A stretch of DNA of 64,000 nucleotides from Limnohabitans sp. Rim8. GTDB lineage: Bacteria; Pseudomonadota; Gammaproteobacteria; Burkholderiales; Burkholderiaceae_C. Under the pieces are notes generated by a model. The model worked only from the letters and a program-made list of their open reading frames with translations, was not told where the DNA came from and made no database searches. A program made the position numbers and the translations under genes. The DNA lies in assembly GCA_945897465.1 (NCBI GenBank), contig CAMDFK010000003.1, positions 104,767 to 168,766 of the forward strand, read 5' to 3'. How positions within the stretch are numbered: position 1 is the first letter of the stretch; the number at the start of each line of letters is the position of its first letter. Positions 47,260 to 56,072 of this stretch are shown here, piece after piece.

Positions 47260-48204
47260 ATGCAAAAAATAACTTCTGTCGCTGTGGTCGGTACCGGCTT
47301 GATTGGTCAAGCTTGGGCCTTGGTGTTTGCAAGGGCGGGATGTGACGTGCGCATTTGGGATGGCAATTCAGAGGCCTTGAAGAAGGCGCGTGAGTTCATC
47401 GCAGCATTAGCCCAAGAGCTGCAAGAAAGCAGCCTGGTTGAAAATGCAGCGGATCTTATGTCGAACATACGCGTGTGCGAGCAGCTCAGTCATGCGCTGG
47501 CCAACGTGGACTACGTGCAGGAAAGTATCCCCGAAGTGTTATCTGTCAAGCAGCATCTTTATGCTCAATTGGATACGCTGACTCCACCCGATGCCGTCAT
47601 TGGGAGTTCAACGTCAAGTATTCCAGCGTCTGAATTCTCTGAAAACCTCGTGCATCGCCAGCGATGTCTGGTCGCTCACCCTGTCAATCCCCCCTATCTG
47701 ATTCCCGTTGTGGAAATTTGCGGTGCACCCTGGACAGCGCCCGAAGCGATCCAAATTTGCATCGACTTGATGACCCGCGTCAAACAAAAACCAGTCCATG
47801 TTCGCCGTGAACTGGATGGCTTTATTCTCAACCGCTTGCAAGGAGCCCTGCTCCGAGAAGCTTTCCGATTGGTCGAGCAAGGGTTTGTTGACGTTGACGG
47901 TTTGGACCTCACCATACGCGAGGGTTTGGGTCTTCGGTGGTCCTTCATGGGGCCTTTCGAAACGATTGACTTGAATGCACCGGGTGGCTTGGAGGATTAT
48001 TGCCAACGTTATGGCGAGATGTACCGATCCATTGCTGAAGATCAGGTTTCTGCCGAACCGTGGTCACCCGAGCTGGTAGAGCAATTGCACAAAGCACGTC
48101 GCGCCTTGGCGCCCGCCGAGTCTATGGCCGACCGTCGCCACTGGCGCGATCGTCGACTCATGGCGCTTGCATTGCACAAAAAAACCCTCGAAGCCCAAGG
48201 ATAA
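47260..48204 (+). CDS. 3-hydroxyacyl-CoA dehydrogenase family protein (lambda-crystallin/carnitine dehydrogenase-like)
   Basis: 314 aa. The NAD fold begins SVAVVGTGLIGQAWALVFARAG. GSSTSSIPASEF and LVAHPVNPPYLIPVVEI (catalytic His) and RELDGFILNRLQGALLREAF match the HCDH family, in the branch of lambda-crystallin/L-gulonate dehydrogenase and carnitine dehydrogenase. The exact substrate is not fixed. It is the second gene of the SDR pair. Confidence 0.88.
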   Translation: MQKITSVAVVGTGLIGQAWALVFARAGCDVRIWDGNSEALKKAREFIAALAQELQESSLVENAADLMSNIRVCEQLSHALANVDYVQESIPEVLSVKQHLYAQLDTLTPPDAVIGSSTSSIPASEFSENLVHRQRCLVAHPVNPPYLIPVVEICGAPWTAPEAIQICIDLMTRVKQKPVHVRRELDGFILNRLQGALLREAFRLVEQGFVDVDGLDLTIREGLGLRWSFMGPFETIDLNAPGGLEDYCQRYGEMYRSIAEDQVSAEPWSPELVEQLHKARRALAPAESMADRRHWRDRRLMALALHKKTLEAQG

Positions 48205-48403
48205 GCGTGGCGCGAGTCAAAACTTGTTGACACCAAGAACCATTTGACCCAGTGAGACAAGCCCCAATGTCCAGTTGTCGCATTGCCGATGTTCATCTGG
48301 CGAGGACATCACAGGTTTCTTCAGGTGTTGCACTTCGCTCATGACTTGGTCTGAATTTGAGTGGCATCCATCTGCAAGTAAATCAAAAAATTCATGGTCG
48401 ATG

Positions 48404-48847
48404 TCAGGCGATCTGAAGTTGTTTTAAAAACATCAAGAGCATTTGTTTCTGTTTTTCATCAGACGCTTCCTTGAGCGCGTTTTTCAGAACATCCCCAATC
48501 TCAGCGGCCTCCACAAGTTCCATGTCCCAGTTGGGGAACAATCGCTCGCGAACCTCATCCTCTTCGCTCAAAATAACCAAGTTCAAATGCCGCGAATCTT
48601 CGCCAATGCGCTTCATCAGGCCAATCACATTGTCCTTTGGCCCTTCTAGCCATTGAAAGAAAATGCCACTGCCGTAAACCAGTAAACCCGTGATGCCGTA
48701 GCGAGGGTTGTATCGCTTGGCGGTTGTGATGATCTGATCAATCTCAGCTGGGTCCAGGTTCGGAGTCGCCAAACTGCAGTAGATGAGGTTGTGCAAAGAA
48801 CGCTCAGGCAAACCTTCATCGTGTTGTGCGTTGTTCGAGTGATCCAT
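48404..48847 (-). CDS. BLUF-domain blue-light photoreceptor
   Basis: 147 aa. A flavin-binding BLUF domain spans residues ~17-110. LHNLIYCSLAT holds the key Tyr, NPRYGITGLLVYGSGIFFQWLEG holds the flavin-contacting Asn and the switch Gln, and FPNWDM matches the SxWxM-like strand. A helical tail (DVLKNALKEASDEKQKQMLLMFLKQ) follows, with no fused output domain, so it should signal through a partner protein. AAAGG precedes the ATG. Confidence 0.93.
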   Translation of the reverse strand: MDHSNNAQHDEGLPERSLHNLIYCSLATPNLDPAEIDQIITTAKRYNPRYGITGLLVYGSGIFFQWLEGPKDNVIGLMKRIGEDSRHLNLVILSEEDEVRERLFPNWDMELVEAAEIGDVLKNALKEASDEKQKQMLLMFLKQLQIA

Positions 48848-49281
48848 AGTGGCCTTTAAAAAATTAGCTTCGAATAAACTGTAAAAAAACTGACGCGATT
48901 CAACACCAAGATCAAAACAGCCGTCGTGTAAATGATCAGGCCCGAAAGATTATGGGCCCAGCTCAGGGCATCTGGCGATCACTCGCATGAAATAGACTTA
49001 TCCCAGACTCACCATAACACCCTCAGATGGTCACACTCTTCCAATCACCACCCTGCCTTGAACAGCCTTGACCTCCGCCTCCACTGTCCACTGCTCGGCC
49101 AGACCCGAAATGATTGACAAATTCTTTGTTGCACCACTCCAGGGCGAAGTGAAAGTGGATGAACTGCAGACCAAGTGACACCCATAGCAATGCAAATGAG
49201 GGAAATGTAGCCATCATCAGGTCACATTGGTGTAATCCAATAACCCATTCCTACAACATTTTCACCTTGCCAAACAAGATC
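48848..49281. other. Long intergenic region
   Basis: 434 bp without a convincing gene. It should hold the BLUF promoter (-) and that of the small secreted protein (+). A short sequence TGGATGAACTG with flanking similarity occurs at about 49156 and again at about 49567; the significance is unclear. Open frames are short and unlike known proteins. Confidence 0.4.
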
Positions 49282-49512
49282 ATGAAAACCCGTTTTTTGA
49301 CCGCATCCGCGCTGTTGTCATTGGCTTTGGCAACTGTCTGTTCGTCCGCTCTGGCTCAAAAAAAAGAAGTGTCTTGCAAACTCAAAAGCGAGAGGATCAT
49401 TCAAGGTCGTGAAAAGCAGTGTCTTTATGTCTGCCCTGACCAAAGCCTTGAAGGCCGAACACGTAAAACTGATCAGGCCTGTCCTTCTTTCATCACCACC
49501 AAGCTGGAGTGA
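49282..49512 (+). CDS. Small secreted Cys-containing protein
   Basis: 76 aa. A signal peptide (KTRFLTASALLSLALATVC, cleavage after SSALA) precedes a mature part of about 50 residues with four Cys (SCKLKSERII, QCLYVCPDQ, QACPSF), which could form two disulfides. Family not recognised. ATG 49282 is favoured because it gives a clean signal peptide; an upstream in-frame extension does not. Confidence 0.65.
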   Translation: MKTRFLTASALLSLALATVCSSALAQKKEVSCKLKSERIIQGREKQCLYVCPDQSLEGRTRKTDQACPSFITTKLE

Positions 49513-49565
49513 AATCCTTTCCGTGAGGCTCAACTGAAGGTCCATCAGTCAAATGGGCCATGAAA

Positions 49566-49715
49566 ATGGATGAACTGAACAGGGGCCGTGAACCTGCTCC
49601 TGTTGAAATGAACGCTGGTTCATTCCACCACGCGGCCATCCATGGCTGTACTTTGGCCCAGCGCTTTTCAAACGGCATCGGACGTGCGCTGGGTGCGACC
49701 TGCTGCCATCTGTGA
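49566..49715 (+). pseudogene. Possible remnant of a PhyH-type dioxygenase C-terminus
   Basis: A 49-codon plus frame reads EPAPVEMNAGSFHHAAIHGC, then FSNGIGRALGA. The spacing of AG-S-F-HH-IHG and (N)RSNGxGR resembles the C-terminal His/Arg region of PhyH dioxygenases. The N-terminal part is absent. It lies just before an intact PhyH gene. The rest of 49513-49837 shows no gene. Confidence 0.3.
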
Positions 49716-49837
49716 TTTGGGCTCAGCATTTATGACCTCAAGCGCTTCAGCGGCGAAAGCAGTGCTCCTTTGTTTGGACAATTTTTTGCATTACCGGCAG
49801 GGCTGTGATTGAATACATCCAAGTATTTGGAGACACC

Positions 49838-50674
49838 ATGCCAGGATCCATCCTCACCCCCGATCAACGCGCCCGTTTCGAACAAGACGGCTACATCTTA
49901 GTCCGAAAACTTTTTGATGACGAAGAGATTGAGATCCTTCGCACGGCAATTGAAAACGATGAGTCGATGCGAAGCCGCCTGTATGATCGAAACGATGCAT
50001 CGGGAAAATCCACCCGAATGGCCACTTGGAACCATCCTGGCGACAGCGTCTACGGGCTGGCAGCGCGGTCTCATCGGGTGGTTGACACCATGGAGGATTT
50101 GCTAGGCGGCGAGGTCTATCACTACCACTCCAAGCTGACTGCCAAAGAGCCCTTTGAAGGCGGCGCATGGGAATGGCACCAAGATTACGGTTACTGGTAC
50201 CACAACGGCTGCGTGTTCCCCTACATGGCCAGTGTGATGGTCGCGCTCGACCGCAGCACCCGTGAGAACGGTTGTTTGCAAGTGGTGAAAGGATCCCACC
50301 ACTGTGGGCGCATCGAGCATGGCGTGCTCCCTGGCGAACAAGTAGGCGCTGATCCCAAACGGGTCGCGGAGATGTTGAAGTTGATGCCCATTGAATATGC
50401 CGAGATGGAGCCCGGAGACGGTCTGTTTTTTCACAGCAACGTGCTGCACCGCTCCGACCAAAACCGCTCAGAAAATCGCCGCTGGACTGTGCTGCACTGC
50501 TACAACGCGGCACGCAACAACCCCTACCTCGAGCATCACCACCCCTTCTACACACCGATCAACAAAGTTGACGATGGCGCCATCAAACGAGCAGGTGTGA
50601 TATTTGCCAGTGGAATTGATGAGTTTCGGGAAAGGTCAACCAATCCGCCTGAATTACAACGGCGTATTCGCTAG
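49838..50674 (+). CDS. Phytanoyl-CoA dioxygenase (PhyH) family protein
   Basis: 278-aa Fe(II)/2-oxoglutarate-dependent oxygenase. LTPDQRARFEQDGYILVRKLF is the family start. The iron-binding HxD is in EWHQDYGYWYHNG, and the distal His with the 2OG-binding Arg region is in FFHSNVLHRSDQNRSENRRW. GGAGA precedes ATG 49838. The substrate is unknown; PhnY of the PhnY/PhnZ route is also a PhyH protein, but neighbours here are an enolase-superfamily enzyme and a cupin. Confidence 0.9.
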   Translation: MPGSILTPDQRARFEQDGYILVRKLFDDEEIEILRTAIENDESMRSRLYDRNDASGKSTRMATWNHPGDSVYGLAARSHRVVDTMEDLLGGEVYHYHSKLTAKEPFEGGAWEWHQDYGYWYHNGCVFPYMASVMVALDRSTRENGCLQVVKGSHHCGRIEHGVLPGEQVGADPKRVAEMLKLMPIEYAEMEPGDGLFFHSNVLHRSDQNRSENRRWTVLHCYNAARNNPYLEHHHPFYTPINKVDDGAIKRAGVIFASGIDEFRERSTNPPELQRRIR

Positions 50675-50706
50675 CCATTACACCAAGCCTTTCCAAAATT
50701 CCCGTT

Positions 50707-51858
50707 ATGAAGATCATCGACATCAAAATTCACGTTTTAAAAAGTCCGCTTGCAGAACCTTTTGCGTTTTCACAGGGCTGGGTTCGCCAGCGCAGCGCAA
50801 CCCTGGTGGAGGTGCTCACTGAAGAGGGCATAACTGGTTGGGGTGAGGCGTTTGCACAGGGCTTGGAGCCGCCAGAAATCGCGGCAGCAGCTGTTCAATA
50901 CGCTCTGAAACCACTCATTCTTGGCGCCAATGCGTTGGACACCGAAGTGCTTTGGCACAAGATGTATCACGCCACACGTGACTTCGGTCGTAAAGGCTCG
51001 GTGATTGCTGCCATCAGCGCAGTCGACATTGCACTGTGGGACATCGCAGGAAAGACGCATCACGTTCCGATTCACGTCCTGTTGGGTGGTGCATTCAGGC
51101 ATCGTGTTCAACCCTATGCAACTGGTTTTTACCGCGTCAATGGTCAAGGTGAATCGGCACGGCTGGCCGACGAAGCGATTCGACACCTCGATGCGGGCTT
51201 CACGGCAATGAAAGTCAAGCTCGGTTATGGCGTTGAGGACGACATCCAGTGCATGAAAGCCATCGCTGAAGCCGTTGAAGGACGCGGCATCACGCTGATG
51301 GTAGACACCAACCATGCCTATGGTCGCGCGCAGGCGCTGCGGCTCGGCCGTGCACTCGATGGCTACAACTTACGCTGGTACGAGGAACCCGTGGTGCCCG
51401 AGGATTTGCATGGGTATGCAGAGATGCGCAACAAGCTAACGATGCCAATCGCAGGCGGTGAAAATGAGCATACGTTGTTTGGCTATCGCGACCTGTTTGC
51501 TGCAAACGCCGTTGACATTGCCCAGCCGGACCTTTGTTCTTGTGGTGGCATCAGCGCTGCGCGCCATATTGTGACGCTTGCGCAAGCACATGGCGTTGCG
51601 GTCAATCCGCATGTGTGGGGATCGGCTGTTGCCCAGGCGGCTTCGCTACAACTCATTGCAGCGCTGCCAGTTGCGCACCATTCACTGTTTGCTCAGGAGC
51701 CTTTACTGGAATACGACTGCTCATCCCATCCGTTCAGGCAGCATTTGATCACTCAACCCATTCAGCAAAGCGGCGGTTGGGTGCCGATACCGGAGGGACC
51801 TGGGCTTGGTATTGAAATCGATCGCAGCATCGTCGAGCGTTACCGTGTGGCTGGATAG
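50707..51858 (+). CDS. Mandelate racemase/muconate lactonizing enzyme family protein
   Basis: 383-aa enolase-superfamily enzyme. The N-terminal capping domain begins MKIIDIKIHVLKSPLAEPF. The barrel shows FTAMKVKLG (KxK base), MVDTNHAY (Asp), RWYEEP (Glu), GGENEH (Glu) and NPHVWGSAV (His base), so metal ligands and both bases are present. It is probably an acid-sugar dehydratase or racemase. It follows the PhyH gene by 32 bp and is likely co-transcribed. Confidence 0.9.
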   Translation: MKIIDIKIHVLKSPLAEPFAFSQGWVRQRSATLVEVLTEEGITGWGEAFAQGLEPPEIAAAAVQYALKPLILGANALDTEVLWHKMYHATRDFGRKGSVIAAISAVDIALWDIAGKTHHVPIHVLLGGAFRHRVQPYATGFYRVNGQGESARLADEAIRHLDAGFTAMKVKLGYGVEDDIQCMKAIAEAVEGRGITLMVDTNHAYGRAQALRLGRALDGYNLRWYEEPVVPEDLHGYAEMRNKLTMPIAGGENEHTLFGYRDLFAANAVDIAQPDLCSCGGISAARHIVTLAQAHGVAVNPHVWGSAVAQAASLQLIAALPVAHHSLFAQEPLLEYDCSSHPFRQHLITQPIQQSGGWVPIPEGPGLGIEIDRSIVERYRVAG

Positions 51859-51962
51859 CGTTGACAAAAAAGAAATTTATCGACACCGGAGCTTTTTGCA
51901 TCGGTCAATGTGACGTGGGCCCCAAGGTCAGGACAGTCTTGATGGCCAAGAAGAGTCTGACA

Positions 51963-52250
51963 TCACCTGAACTCGACCTCGATGAAAACAATTTCCTGAT
52001 CGCTGTCGTTGATGACGTTGTGCTCTACGCCCATCAACCGGGTGTAAGAAACACCAGCCGTTAAATTGCTGTTGATCATTCCTTCCGGTGTCTCGAGGAG
52101 CAGCGTTCCAGAGGTCATTGGCACCACAACATAATCCATCGCGTGTCGATGCCAACCCGTTTCACTGCCAGGCGGAAAGCGCCACTCGGTGACCCTGACA
52201 CGCTTGTTGTCAATTTGAAGGGTTGACGATGCAGGAAGTCTTTTCATCAT
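51963..52250 (-). CDS. Small single-domain cupin
   Basis: 95 aa. The cupin metal motif is GWHRHAMDYVVVP followed by the second motif GVEHNVIND. It resembles small cupins thought to act on or sense sugar acids; the role is unproven. ATG 52250 is chosen; an upstream TTG (52274) is open. It is convergent with the enolase-superfamily gene. Confidence 0.82.
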   Translation of the reverse strand: MMKRLPASSTLQIDNKRVRVTEWRFPPGSETGWHRHAMDYVVVPMTSGTLLLETPEGMINSNLTAGVSYTRLMGVEHNVINDSDQEIVFIEVEFR

Positions 52251-52352
52251 TGGTGCTTTCAATCGATTAATCAACCGCAGTTCAATCCAATAAATGCTTC
52301 TATTTTTGTGACACTGCTTGGCCTGAGTTGACTGATAACCCGTTCTCAGCCA

Positions 52353-52469
52353 TCAATTCAGTTTAACTGCTTTCACAGCAAGCTCAATCTCTGATGGTGC
52401 GCCTTTGGGGTTGGATTGGCTGCGTATGAACACAAGATCAACGCTTTGGTGCCTTGCTTTTGGAAGACT
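52353..52469 (-). pseudogene. Possible C-terminal gene remnant
   Basis: A minus frame reads ARHQSVDLVFIRSQSNPKGA, then PSEIELAVKAVKLN and a stop, bounded upstream by a stop near 52470. It looks protein-like but has no start. The family is not recognised. It lies in the 285-bp region before fhs. Confidence 0.25.
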
Positions 52470-52535
52470 AAATTAAACTTCGATCCAGAACTGACCTATT
52501 TATCACTCCACCCCCATTGACCAAAAGGATACGCT

Positions 52536-54203
52536 GTGAAATCTGATATTGAAATAGCACAAGCAGCAACGCCTCACCTCATTTCCAAGGTTGCAGCGGG
52601 CCTGGGTATCCCGGACACTGCGTTGGAACCCTTTGGTCGGACCAAAGCCAAGATTTCGCTGAGCTACATTGATTCTTTGGCAAACCGCCCCGATGGCAAA
52701 TTGATCTTGGTCACAGCGATCAGTCCAACACCCGCCGGCGAGGGTAAAACCACCACCACCGTGGGCTTGGGCGACGCGCTGAACCACATCGGCAAGCGAG
52801 CCGTGATTTGCTTGCGCGAGCCCTCATTAGGGCCTGTTTTTGGCATGAAGGGCGGCGCCGCTGGCGGCGGCCATGCCCAGGTCATCCCGATGGAAGACAT
52901 CAACCTGCACTTCACGGGAGACTTCAACGCCATCGCGCTGGCCAACAACTTGCTCGCGGCCATGATTGACAACCACATTCACCATGGCAATGAGCTCGGC
53001 TTTGATGTGCGCCGAATCACGTGGAAGCGTGTGATAGACATGAATGATCGCGCATTGAGAGAAATCACCGCCTCGTTGGGGGGCCCGGGAAACGGCTTTC
53101 CGCGTGAAGATGGCTTTGACATTGTGGTGGCCTCAGAGGTCATGGCGATCTTTTGCTTGGCAACCTCCATCAATGACTTGAAAGATCGTTTGGGTAATAT
53201 TGTTTGCGGCTATTCAAGGGATCAAGCGCCTATCCTTGCAAGGCAATTGCGCACGCATGGCGCCATGGCAGCCTTGCTCAAAGATGCCCTAGCGCCAAAT
53301 TTGGTACAGACACTGGAGCATTCTCCAGCCCTCATCCATGGTGGCCCCTTTGCCAATATCGCCCACGGATGCAACTCTGTCTTGGCTACTAAGACGGCGT
53401 TGAAGATGGCCGATTATGTTGTCACTGAAGCCGGGTTTGGTGCCGACTTGGGCGCTGAGAAGTTTGTAGACATCAAATGTCGTAAAGCTGGCCTGAAGCC
53501 AGCCGCAGCTGTCCTGGTGGCCACCATTCGTGCTTTGAAATTCCATGGAGGTGCTGATGTGAAAGCATTGGGCCAAGAGGACTTGCACGCGCTTGAAAAG
53601 GGCATTGCCAACATCGAGAGGCATGTCGACAATATCAAAAACCATTATGGTTTGCCCTGCGTGGTGGCCATCAATCACCGCACGGAAGACACGGCTGCCG
53701 AGGTCAATTCTTTGATGGGCAAACTGGCCCACATGGGTGTAAAAGTTATCCTGGCAAGACATTGGGCTGAGGGTGGCAAAGGTGCAGAAGACCTGGCCCA
53801 TGAAGTGGTTCGTCTCTGCGAGGAGCCCAGCACCTTCAAGTTTGTCTACCAGGACAGCGATACCTTGTGGGACAAGATGAAAGCCATTGCGACAAAGATC
53901 TATGGTGCATCAGACATTTCGGCCGATGCCAAAGTGCGCGGACAAATCAAGACGTTGCAAGAGTCTTACGGACACTACCCGGTGTGTGTTGCAAAGACCC
54001 AATACTCGTTTTCGACAGACCCCACTTTGCGGGGAGCGCCATCGGGCCATGTGGTCAACATTCGCGAAGTTCGATTGGCCGCTGGGGCACAGTTCATTGT
54101 GATGATTTGCGGCGACATCATGACCATGCCTGGCTTACCTAAAGTGCCATCTGCATGCGCCATTGATGTCGGACACGATGGGAAAATTGTTGGCCTTTTT
54201 TGA
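52536..54203 (+). CDS. fhs: Formate-tetrahydrofolate ligase
   Basis: 555 aa. It activates formate to 10-formyl-THF with ATP. The P-loop [18 protein letters not shown] (residues ~65-82), [19 protein letters not shown], and [15 protein letters not shown] match the family; length is normal. A single gene, not next to folD. An adjacent formate-like MFS transporter (45042) is 6 kb away, so a link is only suggestive. Confidence 0.96.
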   Translation: MKSDIEIAQAATPHLISKVAAGLGIPDTALEPFGRTKAKISLSYIDSLANRPDGKLILVTAISPTPAGEGKTTTTVGLGDALNHIGKRAVICLREPSLGPVFGMKGGAAGGGHAQVIPMEDINLHFTGDFNAIALANNLLAAMIDNHIHHGNELGFDVRRITWKRVIDMNDRALREITASLGGPGNGFPREDGFDIVVASEVMAIFCLATSINDLKDRLGNIVCGYSRDQAPILARQLRTHGAMAALLKDALAPNLVQTLEHSPALIHGGPFANIAHGCNSVLATKTALKMADYVVTEAGFGADLGAEKFVDIKCRKAGLKPAAAVLVATIRALKFHGGADVKALGQEDLHALEKGIANIERHVDNIKNHYGLPCVVAINHRTEDTAAEVNSLMGKLAHMGVKVILARHWAEGGKGAEDLAHEVVRLCEEPSTFKFVYQDSDTLWDKMKAIATKIYGASDISADAKVRGQIKTLQESYGHYPVCVAKTQYSFSTDPTLRGAPSGHVVNIREVRLAAGAQFIVMICGDIMTMPGLPKVPSACAIDVGHDGKIVGLF

Positions 54204-54404
54204 TCTTGTTAACACTGATCTGAAATTAATCCTATCAAGCTGGCACCGACACAGATTTGACCCAGGCGCCAAGTTCTGACTGACCATGTAAAACACCAAG
54301 ATACCCGCACAGCTGCTGGTATTTTCTGCTTCTAGGCTGGTGCTTGAATATCCTTACACTGGGTCAAAACAGCGGCGGCGGCTACAGCCAATATTTAAAG
54401 CGGG

Positions 54405-54962
54405 CTAGTAACGGTAGGTCCTGCCGCTCGCAAGTGCCTCTCTCAATGACACTTCAGCCCAGGTTCCCCAACCATTTCTTGTGATGATTTCCTCATGCTG
54501 TTGCTTGGCAGCAGCAAGGTCCCCCGATTCAATGAAGCCTTGGCCCATGTAGGATCGCACCAGAAGATTATTGGGGTTCTTTTCAACAGCCGATCGGTAA
54601 TAGCCAAGGGCCTGTACGAGTCGCCCAGTTTTCCGCAACAAGAAGCCGCGATAGGTCAGAACTCGATCGTCAAGTTGATCCGTCATGGCGTCCAGCACCA
54701 AAGTCGCGGCGGCGTATCGCTCTGCATAGGCCAGTTCGCGTACCGCTTGAAAGCGTTCCCTGTCACCCAGCGAACTTGACTTCGCCGGGACACATTTGCC
54801 TGTCCTTTTATCGTGAATTTGCCCTTCAGGACAGCGCAAGGTGGGTGTCGGCGCAGGGGGAGAAGTCTCATCATCGCCTGCGGCAAAAGCCAAAGGAACA
54901 GTGAGTGCAAACAACGTGATGGCAAGCGCACGACTCCTGATGAAAAAAGTAGAAGAAAACAT
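54405..54962 (-). CDS. Secreted TPR-repeat protein
   Basis: 185 aa. A signal peptide (residues ~1-28, ending LAFAAG) is followed by a Pro-rich linker, a Cys pair (LRCPEGQIHDKRTGKCVP), and TPR-like helices (YRGFLLRKTGRLVQALGYYR, NNLLVRSYMGQGFIESGDL). It is probably periplasmic. Function is unknown. GGGGGG precedes ATG 54962. Confidence 0.75.
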   Translation of the reverse strand: MFSSTFFIRSRALAITLFALTVPLAFAAGDDETSPPAPTPTLRCPEGQIHDKRTGKCVPAKSSSLGDRERFQAVRELAYAERYAAATLVLDAMTDQLDDRVLTYRGFLLRKTGRLVQALGYYRSAVEKNPNNLLVRSYMGQGFIESGDLAAAKQQHEEIITRNGWGTWAEVSLREALASGRTYRY

Positions 54963-55055
54963 GGAACAACCCCCCTGAAAATTTTCGACTGTAGCACTCA
55001 ATTCAATTGCTATACACGCAGCAATGATTCGCCATCTGCTTGGAGCTAATTTAGA

Positions 55056-56051
55056 TCAAAAGAGTCCTGAGTCTTTGCGAACAATCAGCACACTTCGATC
55101 GTCCCAATGCTCTTGGGGTGTGCTGCACTTGATGTGAGGATATGAACCTATTTTGTAAGGGTCTTGTGCCTCAACAAATGCCCACTGTGCCTCCCAACTT
55201 CTGATGGTTGGATCGGCTCCTGGCTCCATGTAACCGTCCGTGAAAAATTCTAAAGACTGAATCGAGGACTTGGGTCTTGAGAATAAAAGCATGTCAGGCC
55301 CTTGAACTGTGTGTCCGTTCATGACGGCATAGCCAAGGCTGTGACCGCATTGGTTCATGAACGCTGGCTGACCGGTGCTGATGCCCTTGGACAAAAGCGC
55401 TGGAAGGGCTTGGTAAGCGTCTTCAAGTAATTGCTCGCGCAAGCTTGTTTGTATGTCAAGGGCCAATTGATCCATGTCCTTGGGCTCCACCTTTCCAAAC
55501 AGACCGTGCGCAATCGCTTGTCTCGTTTTCAGTTCAAGAGCCGTCATTTCTGCTTCGGTGAGGCTGTTTTTGCCAGCCAGCGCTTTCTTGATCATTGCAA
55601 CGCGAGCCGATGTGAAAATCAGATCGATGGGCTTGTGTATTTGTACGATCTCGCGCCCATTGATCCTGACGCCAGAGTCGCCCACGATTAAAAAGTGTAA
55701 GGTTTGTCCATCATCGATGGCCAGAGAAATGGTGGTTGCAGCACGGCAGTGCTTTAAGGCCCTGACACTTAAACTTTCAGAAAGTTGGTGTGTCATTCGA
55801 TGCAGCAAATGCTCCGCCGAGAAGCTGGATGGTTGGGTGCTTTGAACATAGCTCTGTGCCACTTGAGCACAAGACAATGCGGCAAAGCGACCCGTGCTCA
55901 CACCATCGATGAGCAGGTCTGAAAACGATGTTGCGCCGTCAAATACACCATACAAAAGCTGATCTTGGAACACCACCACGTCGTCAGGCGGTGCAATTTC
56001 CAATTTGTCTTTGCTCACCGATAGGGCTTGAACACTGGTGAATCTTTTCAT
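55056..56051 (-). CDS. PP2C-like protein phosphatase
   Basis: 331 aa. Signs of the PPM/PP2C fold are YGVFDGATSFSDL (metal Asp), LHFLIVGDSGVRING (GD motif), LEFFTDGY (Asp) and HWDDRSVLIV (the terminal DDxS). An insertion of mostly helical sequence lies in the middle (residues ~150-215). It is the last gene of the phosphonate-type ABC operon, 21 bp after the permease. Its target is unknown. Confidence 0.78.
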   Translation of the reverse strand: MKRFTSVQALSVSKDKLEIAPPDDVVVFQDQLLYGVFDGATSFSDLLIDGVSTGRFAALSCAQVAQSYVQSTQPSSFSAEHLLHRMTHQLSESLSVRALKHCRAATTISLAIDDGQTLHFLIVGDSGVRINGREIVQIHKPIDLIFTSARVAMIKKALAGKNSLTEAEMTALELKTRQAIAHGLFGKVEPKDMDQLALDIQTSLREQLLEDAYQALPALLSKGISTGQPAFMNQCGHSLGYAVMNGHTVQGPDMLLFSRPKSSIQSLEFFTDGYMEPGADPTIRSWEAQWAFVEAQDPYKIGSYPHIKCSTPQEHWDDRSVLIVRKDSGLF

Positions 56052-56072
56052 CACGTTTTTTTGTTGTGCAAA

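Noticed and set aside
49493-49729. A 78-codon minus-strand frame after the small secreted protein.
   Set aside because: It has no plausible motif; the plus-strand frame in the same place resembles PhyH slightly more.
51861-52064. A 67-codon frame after the enolase-superfamily gene.
   Set aside because: It has a TTG start, no Shine-Dalgarno, no family resemblance and overlaps the cupin gene on the other strand.
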